Shown piece by piece: positions 27,001 to 41,190 of a DNA stretch of 64,000 nucleotides (position 1 is the first letter of the stretch; each line of letters begins with the position of its first letter). Under the pieces are notes generated by a model. The model saw nothing but the letters and a program-made list of their open reading frames with translations. It ran no database searches and was not told where the DNA came from. Both the position numbers and the translations under genes were made by a program. Source of the stretch: Phorcus lineatus (lineage: Eukaryota > Mollusca > Gastropoda > Trochida > Trochidae); contig OV121089.1 of assembly GCA_921293015.1 (NCBI GenBank), forward strand, positions 38,054,520-38,118,519, written 5' to 3'.

Positions 27001-27699
27001 GCCCGGGATTGCTCGTTTGATGCCAGATCAGTTACTCTTTAAAAGAAATTGTCGTTTAGGAATTCTAAATATAATTCATATCTACGTGTAACTTAAACAT
27101 CAACATGTAAACTGTGAGAAAGTTTCTATAACAGTCTCTTCGTTGCGTCCGTGGTTTCAATACTTAGCAACTAATATTTACGTATAGACAATAGTAAAAG
27201 ACGTATTGTTTTAGTCTTGTTCAACATAAAACAATAATGAATTCAGCTTCTCGTCTATAAATATCTTTTCCATTTAAAAAATCCTTTATCACCATAATTT
27301 TAACAAGGATTCAGAGGTAAAAAAAGGTTATATTCTTACCATGAAAGAAAACCACAAAAAATGCTTTGGTTTGATTTGCATAATATTTTCAAGATTTGGA
27401 ACATTATTTATAATTGAAGAACTCATCGTCCCAACCCCCTAAAATAACACGAACACTCCAACTAAACTCCAAATGTCTTATTACAAATGTGACGCTAAAT
27501 TCTCGGAATTATTACCACAATTAAAAAAATATTCAAGTGTTAAAGTTTATTTTTTTAATGATACAACATTTATACATATGTAGGTACCATTCTTTTCGTC
27601 AAGTATCACAGACAGTGATTTTCCCGATTTTTTTCTTCAGAAAATATACCAATAGCTAGACGATTTCATTATGTAAGATTTTGCATTTTCGATGAACTT
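24061..27699. other. Intergenic; CRE-type palindromes and a G-quadruplex motif
   Basis: No gene is supported. TGACGTCA palindromes occur at 25017-25024, 25041-25048 and 26825-26832. The neighbourhood at 24830-25100 (cgagcgaaagcgag, gagtttagtattc) resembles 44100-44450. The G-quadruplex tract at 26379-26409 is listed separately. Confidence 0.45.
26379..26409 (+). other. Strong G-quadruplex motif
   Basis: On the plus strand five G runs (3, 6, 6, 4 and 4 or more bases) are separated by only 1-3 bases (ggg-a-gggggg-a-gggggg-aga-gggg-aga-gggg). Four runs of three or more with loops of up to seven bases satisfy the standard quadruplex rule with ample margin. It lies in ordinary AT-rich intergenic sequence, so it stands out sharply. 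Confidence 0.85.
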
Positions 27700-29337
27700 T
27701 ATCAGATAAAAGTGACCCGTGGTGACCTTGTGTGAACTCTCATGTAATTACGAAAATGTGGACGAGTCATATGGGCATGCTTATTGTGATGAAAGTGAGT
27801 ATTTCTTCATACATGTTCAGAGATATTGCTGTGAAAGTGGACAGTCGATTTGAGTTTCATTATCGAGATTGGCTGTCATCATAAACTATATTTACAGTCG
27901 GCAATGATTTATATTTGAATAAACACTCTGAGACTCTTTGTTATGAATATGAATATTTACAAATGTGCAGCATGAATAAATCTAAGTTTGTCATATTTAT
28001 AATTCCTTCTTGAAATTGGTTGACATGTAAGTTTCGACTGTTGACATAGTTTAGCCTGCACTATTATGTGATAGTTGAAATATGCGTTCTTCTTGCCGAC
28101 TCATGAAGATTTAAACAAAATATTTATTTGAGATTCACTTCGACTTGCATTTACATTTCTCATTTTCAAAATTGTTTTCTTAACCAAAACAAAATGAAAT
28201 AGAGAAAATAGATTTGACATATTTGTACTTGTCTGACACAGGAATTGTTACATATAACTTGATATAAGGACTCGTTACATTTTTACTTTATTTGTTGATA
28301 AAAATTCAAACAACTTTTATAAATCCATTTTTCTATACAGTGGGTAAAATATGTTCAGACAATGGAATTGTTGCATTTATGTACATTTTTAATAAAAATT
28401 ACTAACACATGTGATAGCGCCAATAGACTAAAGAAAATCATATTGTGAAAATGTTGCAGCTAATGACCAAAAGTGAATATTTTACTCTAGTAACAGTTGA
28501 AAAGAATTTTGTTTTGCAATTTGTAATCTACATATAGGCATGTTATTTGCAGTCCTACAATGTTATCTGAACACTTTCCAACTCGAGGTTAGAACCTGCA
28601 TTTATGTTAAATCAATAATTGCTGACAACCGTTTATACGTCATACATGATTGAAAATAAGACTACGATTAACTATCAAGTTTCAATATGAAATTGAAAAC
28701 CCCCTAGATCAGATTAGACAGAATCAGATTCAAACAACCATTGTTTATTTCATTTGTTTTTGTTTGAAATTTAATCTCCATCATGTATTTTGATAACCTG
28801 TTATTTCAAGAGTAAAATGTGAATTTTCAAGAGTTGGTTTTTAGGTATATTTTCCGTGCTATCTCTTTACAACAGTTGGAGTTTCTTAATTATGTTAAAA
28901 TGGATATCAGGTATCTCAACCATTGCTAAATCTCCCCCAAATCAATCAGTGATAATCATTTATGGCAAAAGCTGTTTGAGAACATGGGAAACATTACATG
29001 AATTTCTCTTCGAAGGGCATTGAGTAGCATAGAAATTGCAAAGCAATTTTGTTCTTGATGAAAACGACTTAAACGCCAAATTAGAGGACGTTGTAATTCT
29101 TATTTGAAATATAACTTGTTTGTATCTATTTTTCTTGTATTGAAATTGTATGAGATATGGTTTAACATCGTGCGACGATAAGGACATCATTGTAAAACAT
29201 GTTGTATGTGCGTCTAATTAGAACTTTCAACACCTTTATTCGAATTACGTAGTGAATTTCTCTTTTGTCGGTATCATGTAAGGTAGCATTGTGTTCGTAG
29301 TTCTCTGCCCACTACTAGGCTAATTTCGTAACAATAG

Positions 29338-30841
29338 TGTCATCTCTCTATATCTCTCTCTATTATATCTCTAGCCTTCCGGGTGTATAGAGGTCCAAAC
29401 ACAAAATCATATCTATTGTCACACACGCATGGGTTATCTCAAGTCATAGCTCACAACAAAACACGTGTCTGTTTTAAAGTTTAATACTCCATCAAATCAA
29501 TACAATCCCGCACTGTACAGAAACATTCAAACATAAAATAAACACTTCAATTCACCCATCTCGCACCTATGTTCCACACAGACTCACAATACCACTCCAA
29601 CACTCATCCACTCAAAGCACTCAAACCCACTTCCAGCTATACCACTCTCCTCAAACAAACCTGATCCAGCAAACCGACCACACAACTCTCTACCCCACAC
29701 GTACTGCAGATACAGATATACACCAACTTAATACATAAATACACTAAGACAACATTTAACTACCACATAAACACAAAGTAAACAGTTAATTAGACCCGTG
29801 TGGTCTAGGATATGAGTGTCAAAATGTGTTGCTCGCCAACACGAGGAGCCAAGTCGTACTACTTGGAATGATTAATAGAGTCCACTATGTTGCTCTCAAC
29901 ACAGGATACGATATCGTGCAAGTCCCATCCACCGACTTGCCGCATACAGGCCTATATCTTTAGGCCCCTCAATCCATCGTCCACGACACTCGGACGATAA
30001 ATCCCAGTCATAAGGGATTACATAACTGTGGTCTCCCAGGATAGACCACCACACAGCGCAGAGCACACACAAACCTCATGCCCTCCACTCCTGTACCTTA
30101 CCACCGGCACAGGTGACGTCTCATGACGTCACAGTTCCAGGACTGCTACGTCGTCCGTTACGTCAGCTGTCCACATACTGCTCCCAAACGTGGCCTTTTT
30201 GTAGAACGCTCCAGTACAGCACCAAGGACGATACAGCGGATACAACGGTGAAGTGCCGTCGCAGCTTCTGTAACCCAGCCACATCAGAACGGCCCTATAT
30301 CAGTGTCGGACTGGCGTCGACGTCGGCCCAGGGAGATAGCTGTAATAAGTTAATAATGCGTACAAAACGTACTAAAACGGCTCTTAAAATAATAGCCTTA
30401 GCGCCGCAACGGAACAGGCTCCGTGAAATTACTCCTTAATTCACTACCCGTTATACACAATCCACAAAATTCTACCAGAGATGTATAATATACATGAAAA
30501 TTTGTACAAAGTTTGAGCAATAATACAAGAAAATGATAGGAAGTTTTGACAATAATAATACATGAAATTGATAGGAAGTCTTGACAATAATACCACTACA
30601 TGTACATTATTATTCGAACAAAATTATCTAAATTCAGTACTCACGTCCATTCGACCTGTGATTATCTATACATCCAGTCAGCTCAAAACTCTGTCGCCAA
30701 CTGTCTAGACGCACATGCTTCTCTCTCGTCTCATAGCGCACGCTCTGCACGTGCACGCCGCGTAGCCACAACCAATAAATGTAGCCTTACTTTAGGCTCC
30801 GTCTCGACCCAAAATATTTAGATTTAACCCTAGTTGTGACA
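29338..30841. mobile_element. C-rich inserted block, possible degenerate LTR-like element
   Basis: From about 29380 to 30440 the plus strand becomes markedly C-rich and GC-richer than any neighbour (acacccact, ctccaacactcatccactc, cgacgtcggccc). The outer edges TGTCA (29338) and TGACA (30837-30841) are the kind of inverted termini seen at LTR ends, but a matching 4-6 bp target duplication was not found. A TGACGTC/TGACGTCA pair lies at 30113-30131. The duplicated partner locus (46.9-47.1 kb) lacks the whole block, which supports insertion. No reverse transcriptase or integrase motif is present; the 108-codon frame at 30113-30439 resembles nothing known. Boundaries and class are uncertain. Confidence 0.4.
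30516..30605. repeat. 35-bp tandem duplication
   Basis: The unit aatgataggaagttttgaca followed by ataata recurs 35 bases later with few changes (ttgataggaagtcttgaca; gatagg at 30535 and 30570). It lies at the right side of the C-rich block. Confidence 0.8.
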
Positions 30842-31890
30842 TCTATCATTCATTTAATAGTACAAGCATGAGAAATAAATAAGAGCATCTTTGAGACTAT
30901 CTTTCAGTTAATGAGATTGGTGGACAGTAATTTGTATGCAATTCATTAAAATGGTCTTATTATCATGAGTCAACACGCAAAAACAGAAGTTCAATTAAAG
31001 GGGTGTTATGCTTTATTTAAAGAACCAATTAGCCCAAAAGCGAATGTACGATTACGAAAATATATATTAGGTAGATATATTTGCCGGTTAAATAAACATG
31101 TAGGCTTGATATATATCTTGAAATTTCCTAAGACTTCACACCTTAAATCATTATCATTGTCAATCTAAATGCAGTCCTAATTACTAGTAGAGGCAATAAA
31201 CTCATGAGACATGATATGTAATAAAGAATTGAATAATATTATAAAGAACCAACAAGAATTACACTTTACTCTAAAACTTTGCTCGATCAAATTATTGTAA
31301 GTGAATATATAGAGGTCCTTATGTCATATTAACTACAACAGTAAATACCAAAATGTCTTACATCAGAAAAATGTTCTGTTACAAACAAGGTCATTATATC
31401 TCACTAAAGGGTTGTATTGCAGAAACATATAATGGAAACAATTATTCGACAATTGCACAGATTTTAAGAAAGCTTGTGACACATTTAAAAAAACGGTTTC
31501 TGTACCATTTTTATCCCTACAAAGACAGTAACTTTTCAACCAAATGATGAGCCGTGGTTTAATTCTAAGTAAGGAATGAATTAAAGGCTTAAACATTCAG
31601 GAAAACCTATCTATCAGGGAAAGGTTCGTTGAATAACTTACCCGAGAATATTTGGAAGTTTGCAAGCATATCAGTTTTTAAATCTTGTATTACTTATAAG
31701 TATGTTTCTGTCCCAAATTCTTTTTCAGGTGATAAAAGAAAATTCAACACTTTGCACGCAATGACTTCATTTGAGTAAATTGATACCTTTTGTACATGTT
31801 ACAATTATGTTAAGAACTCTTGCCAGTTCTTCTTTAAATGTTCACTATACAATAATCTGAGTTTCAATAATTCTTCAGATTTGTGATATC

Positions 31891-32144
31891 GGCGGGATAG
31901 CGCAGGGAGAAAGCCCGTAGCAACACCATCGTGGCTATGCATTGCGGTGAAACCTGCGAGAATCGGCTGATACTAGCGAACCATGGGTGGTACTGCACAA
32001 AAAATTCAGTGTAGCATTGCACCCAAAGCTGACTGTGTGTAGAACAGTTCTCTACTGCAGACAAAGTTGCCGAGCCCCTGGCTGAATTCGAACCGGACCT
32101 CTTGATCCGAAGCCGAACGCGCTAACCACTGCGCTATCCCTCCC
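31891..32144 (-). mobile_element. tRNA-Arg-derived SINE (family A), chimeric copy
   Basis: On the minus strand a tRNA-like head (box A TAGCGCAGTGG, box B GGTTCGAATTC, and CTTCGGATCAAGAG as in the anticodon arm of tRNA-Arg-TCG) is followed by the body shared with the intact copy at 48463-48776. The expected tail (GCGGCGTTAAAC and ACTCACTCAC) is missing. Instead the far end is GGCGGGATAGCGCAG on the plus strand (31891-31905), which equals the first 15 bases of the SINE head in inverted orientation. The copy therefore carries head sequence at both ends. A clear target duplication was not found. Confidence 0.85.
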
Positions 32145-35100
32145 CAAAAAAGATTGGCAAGTCTGTCACAACTTTAGGGATATAGTTGTTTTCAAAGTTT
32201 CAAACACATGCTCGAATCCTTTGACAGTGTGACATTCCATTCGTTCCCAACTTCATTTGGAACAAGACAACAAAAATGTTGTTATTTGAAATTTCATACA
32301 CTTTTCAGCCCTGACGTTGGCTATTCAATTGCAATATGTCTAAACGAACATTTTGTTGATTAAAGATGAAGCAGTGTTATTGTCTGTATTTTTGCTTTTT
32401 TAAGTAGCTTTGTCAAGCAATCGGCAAATGTTCTAGCTAGAAAGTCATACTGTCATGTCTTTTTTCCCACCAAAGCGATTTTTTCACTACTCATGCAAAG
32501 TGAACAAAATGAACAAAGAAATGTTTAAAGTGATTCATTCAAATCTACATCTAATATAAATGCGTTAGATTTATAGAACCCACACAATGTAAAACAACAT
32601 AAAATCACATAAAATAGTCTTATATCATTGTTAGATGTGAACAGCATTGATGTTATATACCTGTATGTTGTCATTCATTTTTCAATTTTCATAATTTGAT
32701 AACCAGTTTCATCCCTTGAAAAAAAGAAAAACGTATCGTTTACATAAGGTTGTTTGTCTAAACTAAACAGTTTATTTTTCCTTTCAAATATGTTTTTGTA
32801 TGAAACATTAATTGATAATATCTAAAGTACACGTTTATATAAGTAAAGGGATTTGCTTAAAACAAATATGAATTGTATTTGTTATTCCCTGGAGCTGATA
32901 CCTTTTTATGTGGGTTCATATTTTTTCATATACTTTAATCACTACCAAATGCAGATCAATCCAATATTTTTAAGTTTAAAGGTTGCGTATAAACAGGCAT
33001 GGCATGTTCAGTCATGTTACTATCTCAGAGAATATTTAGACACAAAATAGGGAATAGTTAGGAATAGTCAAAATGCACCTTCTACTCTAGCTTGTATGTC
33101 ATCATAGTTTACAATCTACAGTGATTTATATTTGAATACACCCTCAGTAAAACTGTTTGTTTTATATAAATGCATTTATCTAAGCTTGTCATATTTATGA
33201 TTCACACTTTCCCTCTTGAACGTAGTAAACATAACTATTCCTGTTACTGTTTCTGTCTTGTACACCGTAGGTTCTCTATTTCTAGGGGAGGGTTCAAATA
33301 GCCTTACTCTGAAAAATAAAAGTTTTGAGCTTTATATGCGATAATATAATATATAATATGTCATTCCAGGGACATGAGAAATACATGGATGCAACAAATT
33401 TGCAAACGTCTGACACATCTTTATCATTTGAAATTGGTACATAAAACATTTTTATTACTTCTTGTTTTGCAAACAATAATGATGAGTCAAATTACAACGG
33501 ATTCCAAGGAAAATATAGCAAAACATTCAATATAAATTTACAAATCAATTACTCATAGTAATATTTGGTAAAGGGACACAGAGTTGATGTACATGTATGT
33601 AATTGGAGTCAGATATGACAAACTTTATTAATGATCTTAATTTATCGAGAAACATCGGTTGTTTCTGAAATCACAACCTTAGAGTCTATCAGTTCAGTTA
33701 AACGTGTTTAAGTTGTAATTTGTGATCGAAAACCTGACAGTGGAGCGCCAATGACTCAAACGTTATTTTAGAAAATGTTCAACAGGAGGCACATCACTTG
33801 CTAGATAACGGTGTTAGTATCGACACCGAAACGTCGCATCTCTTTGCAATAAAGAAGTTGTTAGTCCATAAATTTCCTATTTTCTTCATCATACCAACTT
33901 CTAAAAGCCACTCAAAGAAGGAGGCACAAAGACAAACATTTGTTGTTAGTGTTATGTAGGTCTTCAAACTGATATTCATGGAAAGTGAACTCAGACTTTT
34001 GTCTTTTTAACATCTTTATGAGTATTTTGTACTATCACCGAAAAAGGAAAGTATAATAAAGTTTAGTGTGGATATTTGAACTAAACTCAGAATATATGGT
34101 ATTTTTGGTCTTATCTAAGCCACATGAAAAATCGTAAAACTGTATAACCTAGCTACTTCTACTGTATAACCTATACTTACTTTTTTAAAGGAGTTTCGTT
34201 TTTTTAAATTGAGCAAAGTAAATAAACTACCCAACCTTATATGACATTATAGAACATGTTGATGTTGTTCTGTACCTATGGATGTGTAGAGTTTAATGCG
34301 TGAAAGACCGAAGGTTTTCTGAATGAATAGGAATGACATGCCCCTTACTTCCCCAAAGATTCCAGAAAATATACCATTTTAATGTTTAAATGCATCAATA
34401 CTTGCAAGTTATGTAGGAAAAACAAACATATCATTTCCGATATCCTTTTTAAAAAAAGACGCAATTACCAACTATCCGCGCCGTGTCTTAACCTGAGAAG
34501 ATCATTCATTTATATGTATATTTGAAACTGAGTAGAAGAAGCTTATTTCTGAATCATTAATGTTTGTATTTGAGAGTCTAGTTGACGATAACGGCCGAGG
34601 GGTTGAAACTTTAACAACGATCCTATTTCAAATCATAACTAGAGCTATTGACATTAAATGTTTCCAAATGCTATCTTTGTTGCGAATTCATCATGTGATT
34701 TGATTATGCAGTATGCCAAGATTTGTCTACCGTGTGGGCTCGAGCACAGTTTCGGGAATGTTGCCAAAAACAATGTTTTAATAAATAATCAGAACCTATA
34801 CACATTGATAACAAAATACATGAAAAATGAGAGGTTGTGAATTGAGAGGTGTAAAATAAACACAAGGTCACTTCTTTTGTTCTACTGTTGTGTAAATAGA
34901 ATAAAATATGTCATTTTAGATTATTGTCAAACACTCATATGCGGACTTAGAATCTTGCTGACGCGCAACAGTTGTATAAAATTTGTGCTCTGAAATCATA
35001 GTCATTGTTCTTCTGTTTCTAAACTGAAAAAATAGAGACCTCAATATCAAAGTAAAGAATTCAACTGTCATCAGTTGTTCAGTTGAACATAAAAGTTCGC

Positions 35101-35204
35101 CGGTGACGTTTATATTCAGTTTTATAACAAAGTATAAAAATGGTAAGAAAAATGTATATTCTTTCAACTGATGTAGTGATAAATGAATGTTACATAGTAA
35201 GTCT

Positions 35205-35475
35205 CTTGATAAGTCGTAAGCATTTGTTAGGCAATATTAAACAAGCAAAAAGGTGAGCGTGGCTCTCTTATACCTCCGACCGTATATCCCTGACCAACTG
35301 AAATACTGGAAACTTCCCATAGCTTAGACGTCCCTTAACTTAGACTACTAGCAGATGTTCCGATGGACCAGTTTGAATTTCATTTCAAAACATAATTTCC
35401 AACACTGAAATTTACAACAAATAACAGAGAAATCACAGTATAAATTGTTCCATACCCCTCCGACTCTTGGTCGGT
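35205..35475. repeat. Best-preserved duplicated block
   Basis: This block and 50835-51115 match at roughly 90 percent by eye, higher than most of the surrounding duplicated sequence. It contains gtgagcgtggct, ttatacctccgaccg and, at the end, a small hairpin ccgac-tcttg-gtcgg (35460-35474) followed by tataatt. Both ends carry ttatacc/ccgacc-type motifs in opposite orientation, so it may be an older MITE carried along in the duplication. No open frame is conserved. Confidence 0.6.
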
Positions 35476-36099
35476 ATAATTGAGATCTTGAGAATTGACT
35501 ATAAGATTGAGACAATTTGTAAAAGTTAGAAAAATTCACGAAATAATTTGGAATTTGGCACTACGATCCTTCTTATATGATAGAAAACAGGTGAAAAATT
35601 TGAAAAGAATCGGTTAAATAGTCTCTCTAATAGATCGGACAAATTTTGACCTAAGAATATGACTAAGTATACTTTAACGCTGTGAGAGCGTACTTCCTTT
35701 TTCCCGCCTTAGAATAGTTTGATGTTTAAAATCATGACACTTTTGACATTTAGATGACACAATTAAACATACATCTAACGAGATTCACCCAGACATACAA
35801 TTCCATCTCTCCTGTGAATATAACATTTAAGCAAACTAACGACTCGCCTGACACTCTGACACTATTGCGGTTGGTATATTTAAGATGAAATCGAGCTATC
35901 CAATACTGGAATGAAAATTCGAAAATAGTACTTATACCAATGTTCCTCGTGGCGAATTTGGCTTATATTTGAGGAAAATATTTAGTTTGCGTCCATTACA
36001 GACGTTTCAAATATATCAAAATACACCTGAGGGGCTATGAAGTTTTGAAATGCCTTTATACCGGATCATAATTAAACGTTTGATAATAAAATTTGATGT

Positions 36100-39000
36100 G
36101 TTGCTCAAAATTTGGATTTGTGTATGAAAAAGTAAAATCGAAGTAACACTTTAGAAACACTAGGTTAATGGTCAAACCTTTTTATCTCCCCAAGGATATT
36201 TCTTTGAAAACATGCTTTAAGGTGTTTAAGATTTCTGATTATGTGAACATGATACCAGCTGAATTATCTTTTTCTGAATAAGATTTTGCAAAGAGGAAAA
36301 ATGGCAACTGTTGTCGCAATTTTCTGTTGTAGCAGTGTTTGTGTTCTGTTCTGAGGGTATTGGACGTCCTTTGATAATTTCAAAATTGTATTTAATTACT
36401 TTTTAGCTCATCAGAAGAGATGTGTTAATGACAAGTGCAATCATCCAGGTCATGCATTGTCCGTGTAAGCGTCGTCGGCCCCGTGTAGACGTATCACATT
36501 AACGACCTATTTTCCTACAACCGCTGTATAAAAAGGCTGAAACTGTACACTGAGCAAATGCAGCTGAAAATCTGATTAAGTTCTGAGATGATCGTGATGT
36601 ATGGTTGACATGGAGATGAAATTGTTGCATTTAAACACAGCTTTAATTTATCCTTATATGATATAATAGATATATATGCAGGAAAGTACATATACATAGA
36701 ACAAACTAGATCTGTTGTCTGTCACTGACCTGCTGCTAGTATTTGGATTGGGAATAGTTCATTTCAATGTTGTTTACAGCAATATTCAGCAGACAACAAT
36801 AGCATGTATTCAAATACTACCTAGATATTCTTTATCAATTTATGTGTGTAATAAGATCCCTTTATATGAATGGCGTTAATGAATAGTAAAATCCAGTTTT
36901 ATTGCTTATTATTATGTTTATTTCTTTAATGTTATCAACACTACTGGACCTGGTTTCTGGAAAGATTCTTTTTCCAAAAGTGGGTTTTCGAATTATTTCA
37001 AATAAGTTTATCGGTTTTATTCGAAAGTAGAGTTTTGAATATAACGTTCACTTTCTTACGACAATTTCATTTTCAAATATCAAGGGATAAAGATGGATAA
37101 AAAAGTTAAAATACCTTTTTCAGCTTGAGACCTTATAATAATCACTTTTATGTTCAAATGTCTCAAGTGTAACTATTTTGTAAAACTCTCTCCACAAATT
37201 TGGGCCTTATCTATCCAGTTCATCAGACAGTTTGCCATTTAATGTTTTACAATGTTTAATAACTAAAATTCTCAGGGGATAAAGCCAACTACATGTACAA
37301 GATCATTATTTAATCATTGTTTATGTTGTATACGCAATTGCGATATAGATATTATTCTAGATGATGCACATTAATTAAACTTTAGTCTAATCATTTTGAG
37401 GAAACAAAAGCTTTGAAAAACAATTTACCAACATTCTTCAATTAAACCTTCATAATAGGTATTTCTCGAGCCTGACGTACCAGATATGATGATGAGTATT
37501 ATACTTATTCGTTTTAAAGAAATATTACTAAGAATTTGATTCAGCCCACACACTCGATTTAAAGATGTATGAAATTATATGATAGTGTCACATTGTGCAC
37601 ATTACGAGGCATTAAAGTTTCTTTCACACTTGTTTCATGAAATGGTGCTAAATCTTTTTAAGTATGGCTTTAATACCAACTTTAATGTATGTGAAAATAT
37701 TGACTTGCCCTTGATTTCATATTGTTATTGAATATTAGCCAAAGTTATGAAAACAATGTTTTATAGTGAAAGAATGAATTGGATTTTGAAAGTCGATTCA
37801 ATAAGTTATAAAACATGATGAGATCATACTAGATAAGTATAATTATGGAAAAACCTAATGTCAACTAGTTAAACTCCTTATGATGTATCTAAAATATGTC
37901 AAATGCATATTTGTTACTTGTTAATTTTTTATGTATATGGGTATTCGGGCTTGTGGCCTTCACGTATAATACAATATTGAGTAATTGATATTTTTTAAAA
38001 CTGTTTTTGAAAGCTAAATTATTAAACATAATGGTTGTAAGTTAATCTTCAGACCTTTGGTTGTAAAATAAATTCGATTCAATATGGTTTTTGTAACAGT
38101 GTTTTATTCTATCCTTAGTTGTATCAGATATTGGACCATATTCATTGCTGTAAGAATAGATAAGATATATTTTCAATAATCAAAAAGATATCGGAAATAA
38201 TAGAATGCCTATAAATTCTATGCGTTTCCAATTACGTTTAGAAACGTAGTAGTGACCTTTTGATAAATTGATATGACCTAGGAAATATCAGATAATATTT
38301 TGACACGATGTGGGTATGTTTATCGCGGTCGACATGATGTTTGATACGGGTCTGTTTGTATGAAAAGAAGACCACATGATATAGGGGTATTGTTTAATAT
38401 CGTTCAGAAGTAACAGACCTAAATTAATACTTCTGAAAGTGGACTTTTACCATGAGTTAGATTATCTATTTGGACTTTCATGATGGACAATATTTACAAT
38501 CTATATGGTGACATATCTAAATACATACTCTTTGAACATATTTGCATTGTCTTATTTATTATCATGCATTTACCTAATTTTGTCCTATTTATCAACCTCT
38601 CAATCCCTCCTGAAGAAATTCTACATAGCAACCCTGACTTTCATTGTATTTACATTGTTCACTGCTGATGCTGAACTGTAATGGAATGATCAAAAGGAAC
38701 ACTAGTTTTCTGACCCATAAAATATATTGAAAATTATGATGGATTGATTTTATTTGTAAAGTCAGTTTTTAATTTTATTCTTGATTCATAAAGAATCATT
38801 TAAAATTGCTACATCTAAGAAATTCTTTATAGTCTGATGCAATAAAAATCACAAGACAAATGTGTACTAAAATAGGCTTCAATGGATTTTATCTCTATAA
38901 CCTCATGGAGACATACAGAAATTTTACGGCATGACTCTCAGTTAGTTTAGAAGAAATTGAAGATGTCCGGTGATTTACAATGTGAAGTCATTCCTTTACA

Positions 39001-39190
39001 CAGACATGTTTTAAACAAGTAAACGGCACAAAACAGTTTAATAGTTTATAAAAGAAGGATAATGAATAGAATTCGTATATGTTAGTATGGATAAAGTCTG
39101 TACAGTTAATGCTTTCAGAGGCATACATAGCGATGACTGTCGAATAGCATTGTTATTTAATTAAGTGATTATAATGGTTTCAATAGTGGC
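36100..39190. other. Copy-1 sequence with a third internal repeat unit
   Basis: No gene is supported. The stretch at about 38285-38600 (gatgtttgatacgg, atgagttagatta, atatttacaatctatatggt, ttatcatgcatttacctaa) is a diverged relative of 47510-47760 and of the 33090-33215 block. The remaining sequence is AT-rich with no recognised element. Confidence 0.5.
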
Positions 39191-39838
39191 CAAACGACAA
39201 ATGTTAACCTTCAACATCGAACAATATATTAAAAACATGATATTTAATTAGATATTGGAAATAAATCAAGAACACACTCGTCTTTAAACGTAAATTTGTT
39301 TAACAAATGCTAGGATACAAAAACCATGCCAACGGTACATGACTTTGAGATTTATCAATGCGCCTACATTTATTTCATATCATAAAACAATTTGTCTAGC
39401 AGAAATTCTATCGCTATTGCACTCTATCTATTGTAATTTGATGATGTAGATTGTCAATATTCGTCTAGTGCGTGGGCTTTAATATGCTTTTTGGAAAGTT
39501 TCTTGAAATAATAATTGAATAAACCATAGTTTTCTTTACATATTTATAACGCAATACATGGAAGATGAATGATAATGCAAGTGAGGTATGTAAATACAAA
39601 AACAAAGTTGCTGCTCTCGTCCATCACTTGTGACTTCATTTTGTAGATTCGATCGCCCCTCAAAAGCTGGTGGTCAGGTTGTTCACCTTCAAACCTTCAT
39701 TCACACTTATCCAAAAACAAATATTCCTAGTATTGATTTTGGGAAAGAATTTGTAACTTTTAATATCCTACGTGATATCTTATAGAAGGAACACCTTTTA
39801 AAACTTTGATAAATATTCCGTGCTATCAGATAAAGGAA

Positions 39839-40294
39839 CATTCTCTCCCAACAGAGGTAGCTCCGTCTAAATTCCTTTACAACCTCTGTCTTAATACGAA
39901 GGTTTCCCGGGCTTCCGGTACTTTCCCCTACCGGCGCAATATTGCAACTTAAACTACCTTGCAATAATTCAGCCAATGAAAACACCGAATGCATGAAGAA
40001 TAGATTTGTTGTCACATAGGCCTATGTAATGATGCAGTCGTAAAATGAGGCGTATGAGTTTTGTAAAGGAGACTCAAAGTGCAAGGTGCATATTCGAAAA
40101 AAGTTGAGCTTTTTGAAAGCTTACGGAAGTTACTTAGGCGATGTGAACGATAACTTTTGAAACGGCGTCGCTGATTGCACAACTAACTTTGATTGCATCC
40201 AATCAGCTTTCTACATTTCTAGATCAAGAAACCTTCGTATTCAGGCAGAGGTTATATAAGAATTTATGACAAAGCTACCTCTGTTGGGAGAGCA
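39839..40294. mobile_element. Foldback/MITE element with ~65-bp inverted ends
   Basis: The left arm 39839-39905 (cattctctcccaacagaggt, then agct, cgtc, aaattc, aacctctgtctt, cgaaggttt) and the reverse complement of the right arm 40229-40294 match over about 65 bp. The interior of about 320 bp is GC-richer than its flanks. A single arm of the same family lies at 60138-60204. The minus-strand frame at 39707-40015 runs across the left arm and is not a gene. Confidence 0.75.
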
Positions 40295-40309
40295 TGATAA
40301 AGGTAATAA

Positions 40310-41190
40310 TCATCCAAACAAGCTCAGATTAATGACTGTAACTCAATGAATAAGCAACATACAAATAAGAAGTCATCTAATTGTTCATATCATGGGATAC
40401 CATGACCTCTTCAGAACACCCAGCAGCAGTTGGTGCTGCCAGTAAGCTACTTGTCTTCTACATGTTGAATGTGAGTGGCACCAATTTGTGGACGTAGCCT
40501 GGAACTTTTCAATTGTTATGGAACTTGTATATGTCTTTGCACATCTTTTCCCATTTTAGCATCTGTTTTGACGACAGATTATGCCAGTTTATCTTTTCAT
40601 AATTTTCATAAATCATAATCATCATACTGTTCCTGGTTCTTAAAATAACTGCTTAAATGTCGTTCTTGCAGTGGAATCTTTTAAGGTGAGTTCGAATGAG
40701 GGAGGCGGGAGGCGAGAGGATGGAAGTATGTTTAAAAAGGGCACAGAGAATTCAATCTCAGAGTGGACGAGCTATTTGTAAAAGTAATGAATTTTTAAAA
40801 GCATAGCGGTGACTCTAGCCTCCTACAACCACCGAAATCTCCCGCAGAATTCACATATAAAATTGTATTACTTAAAATACAATACATGTACAGATTTCCT
40901 TCTATTTATGTGGATTCTTACTGTCATAGATACATTTCGAACTGGACATAATGGTATGACTATAGTGAACCACTGTACATAAGTTTAATGTCTGTTGATT
41001 CGAGCTAGAGGAATCAATTTAAGATAACTCTCTATATATCTTGCTTCCATGACTTTAAAAAATAGAAAACTTATAATTTCCTAAATTTCCTGAACACTTT
41101 CTCTGTCTGCCTAGTTTTTATTTTGAAATAAGAAATCCTAAGATGTCAAAACAAATCATCGATAGATACTTTTAAAAACCATTAAAAAAA
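40310..41190. other. No gene recognised
   Basis: AT-rich sequence. There is a short G-rich segment near 40700-40730 (gagggaggcgggaggcgaga). Nothing else can be supported. Confidence 0.5.

Noticed and set aside
30113-30439. 108-codon plus-strand ORF in the C-rich block
   Set aside because: It is long only because the block is GC-rich. No domain, and it begins inside TGACGTC motifs.
31864-32064. 66-codon minus-strand ORF
   Set aside because: It is the translation of the chimeric SINE body.
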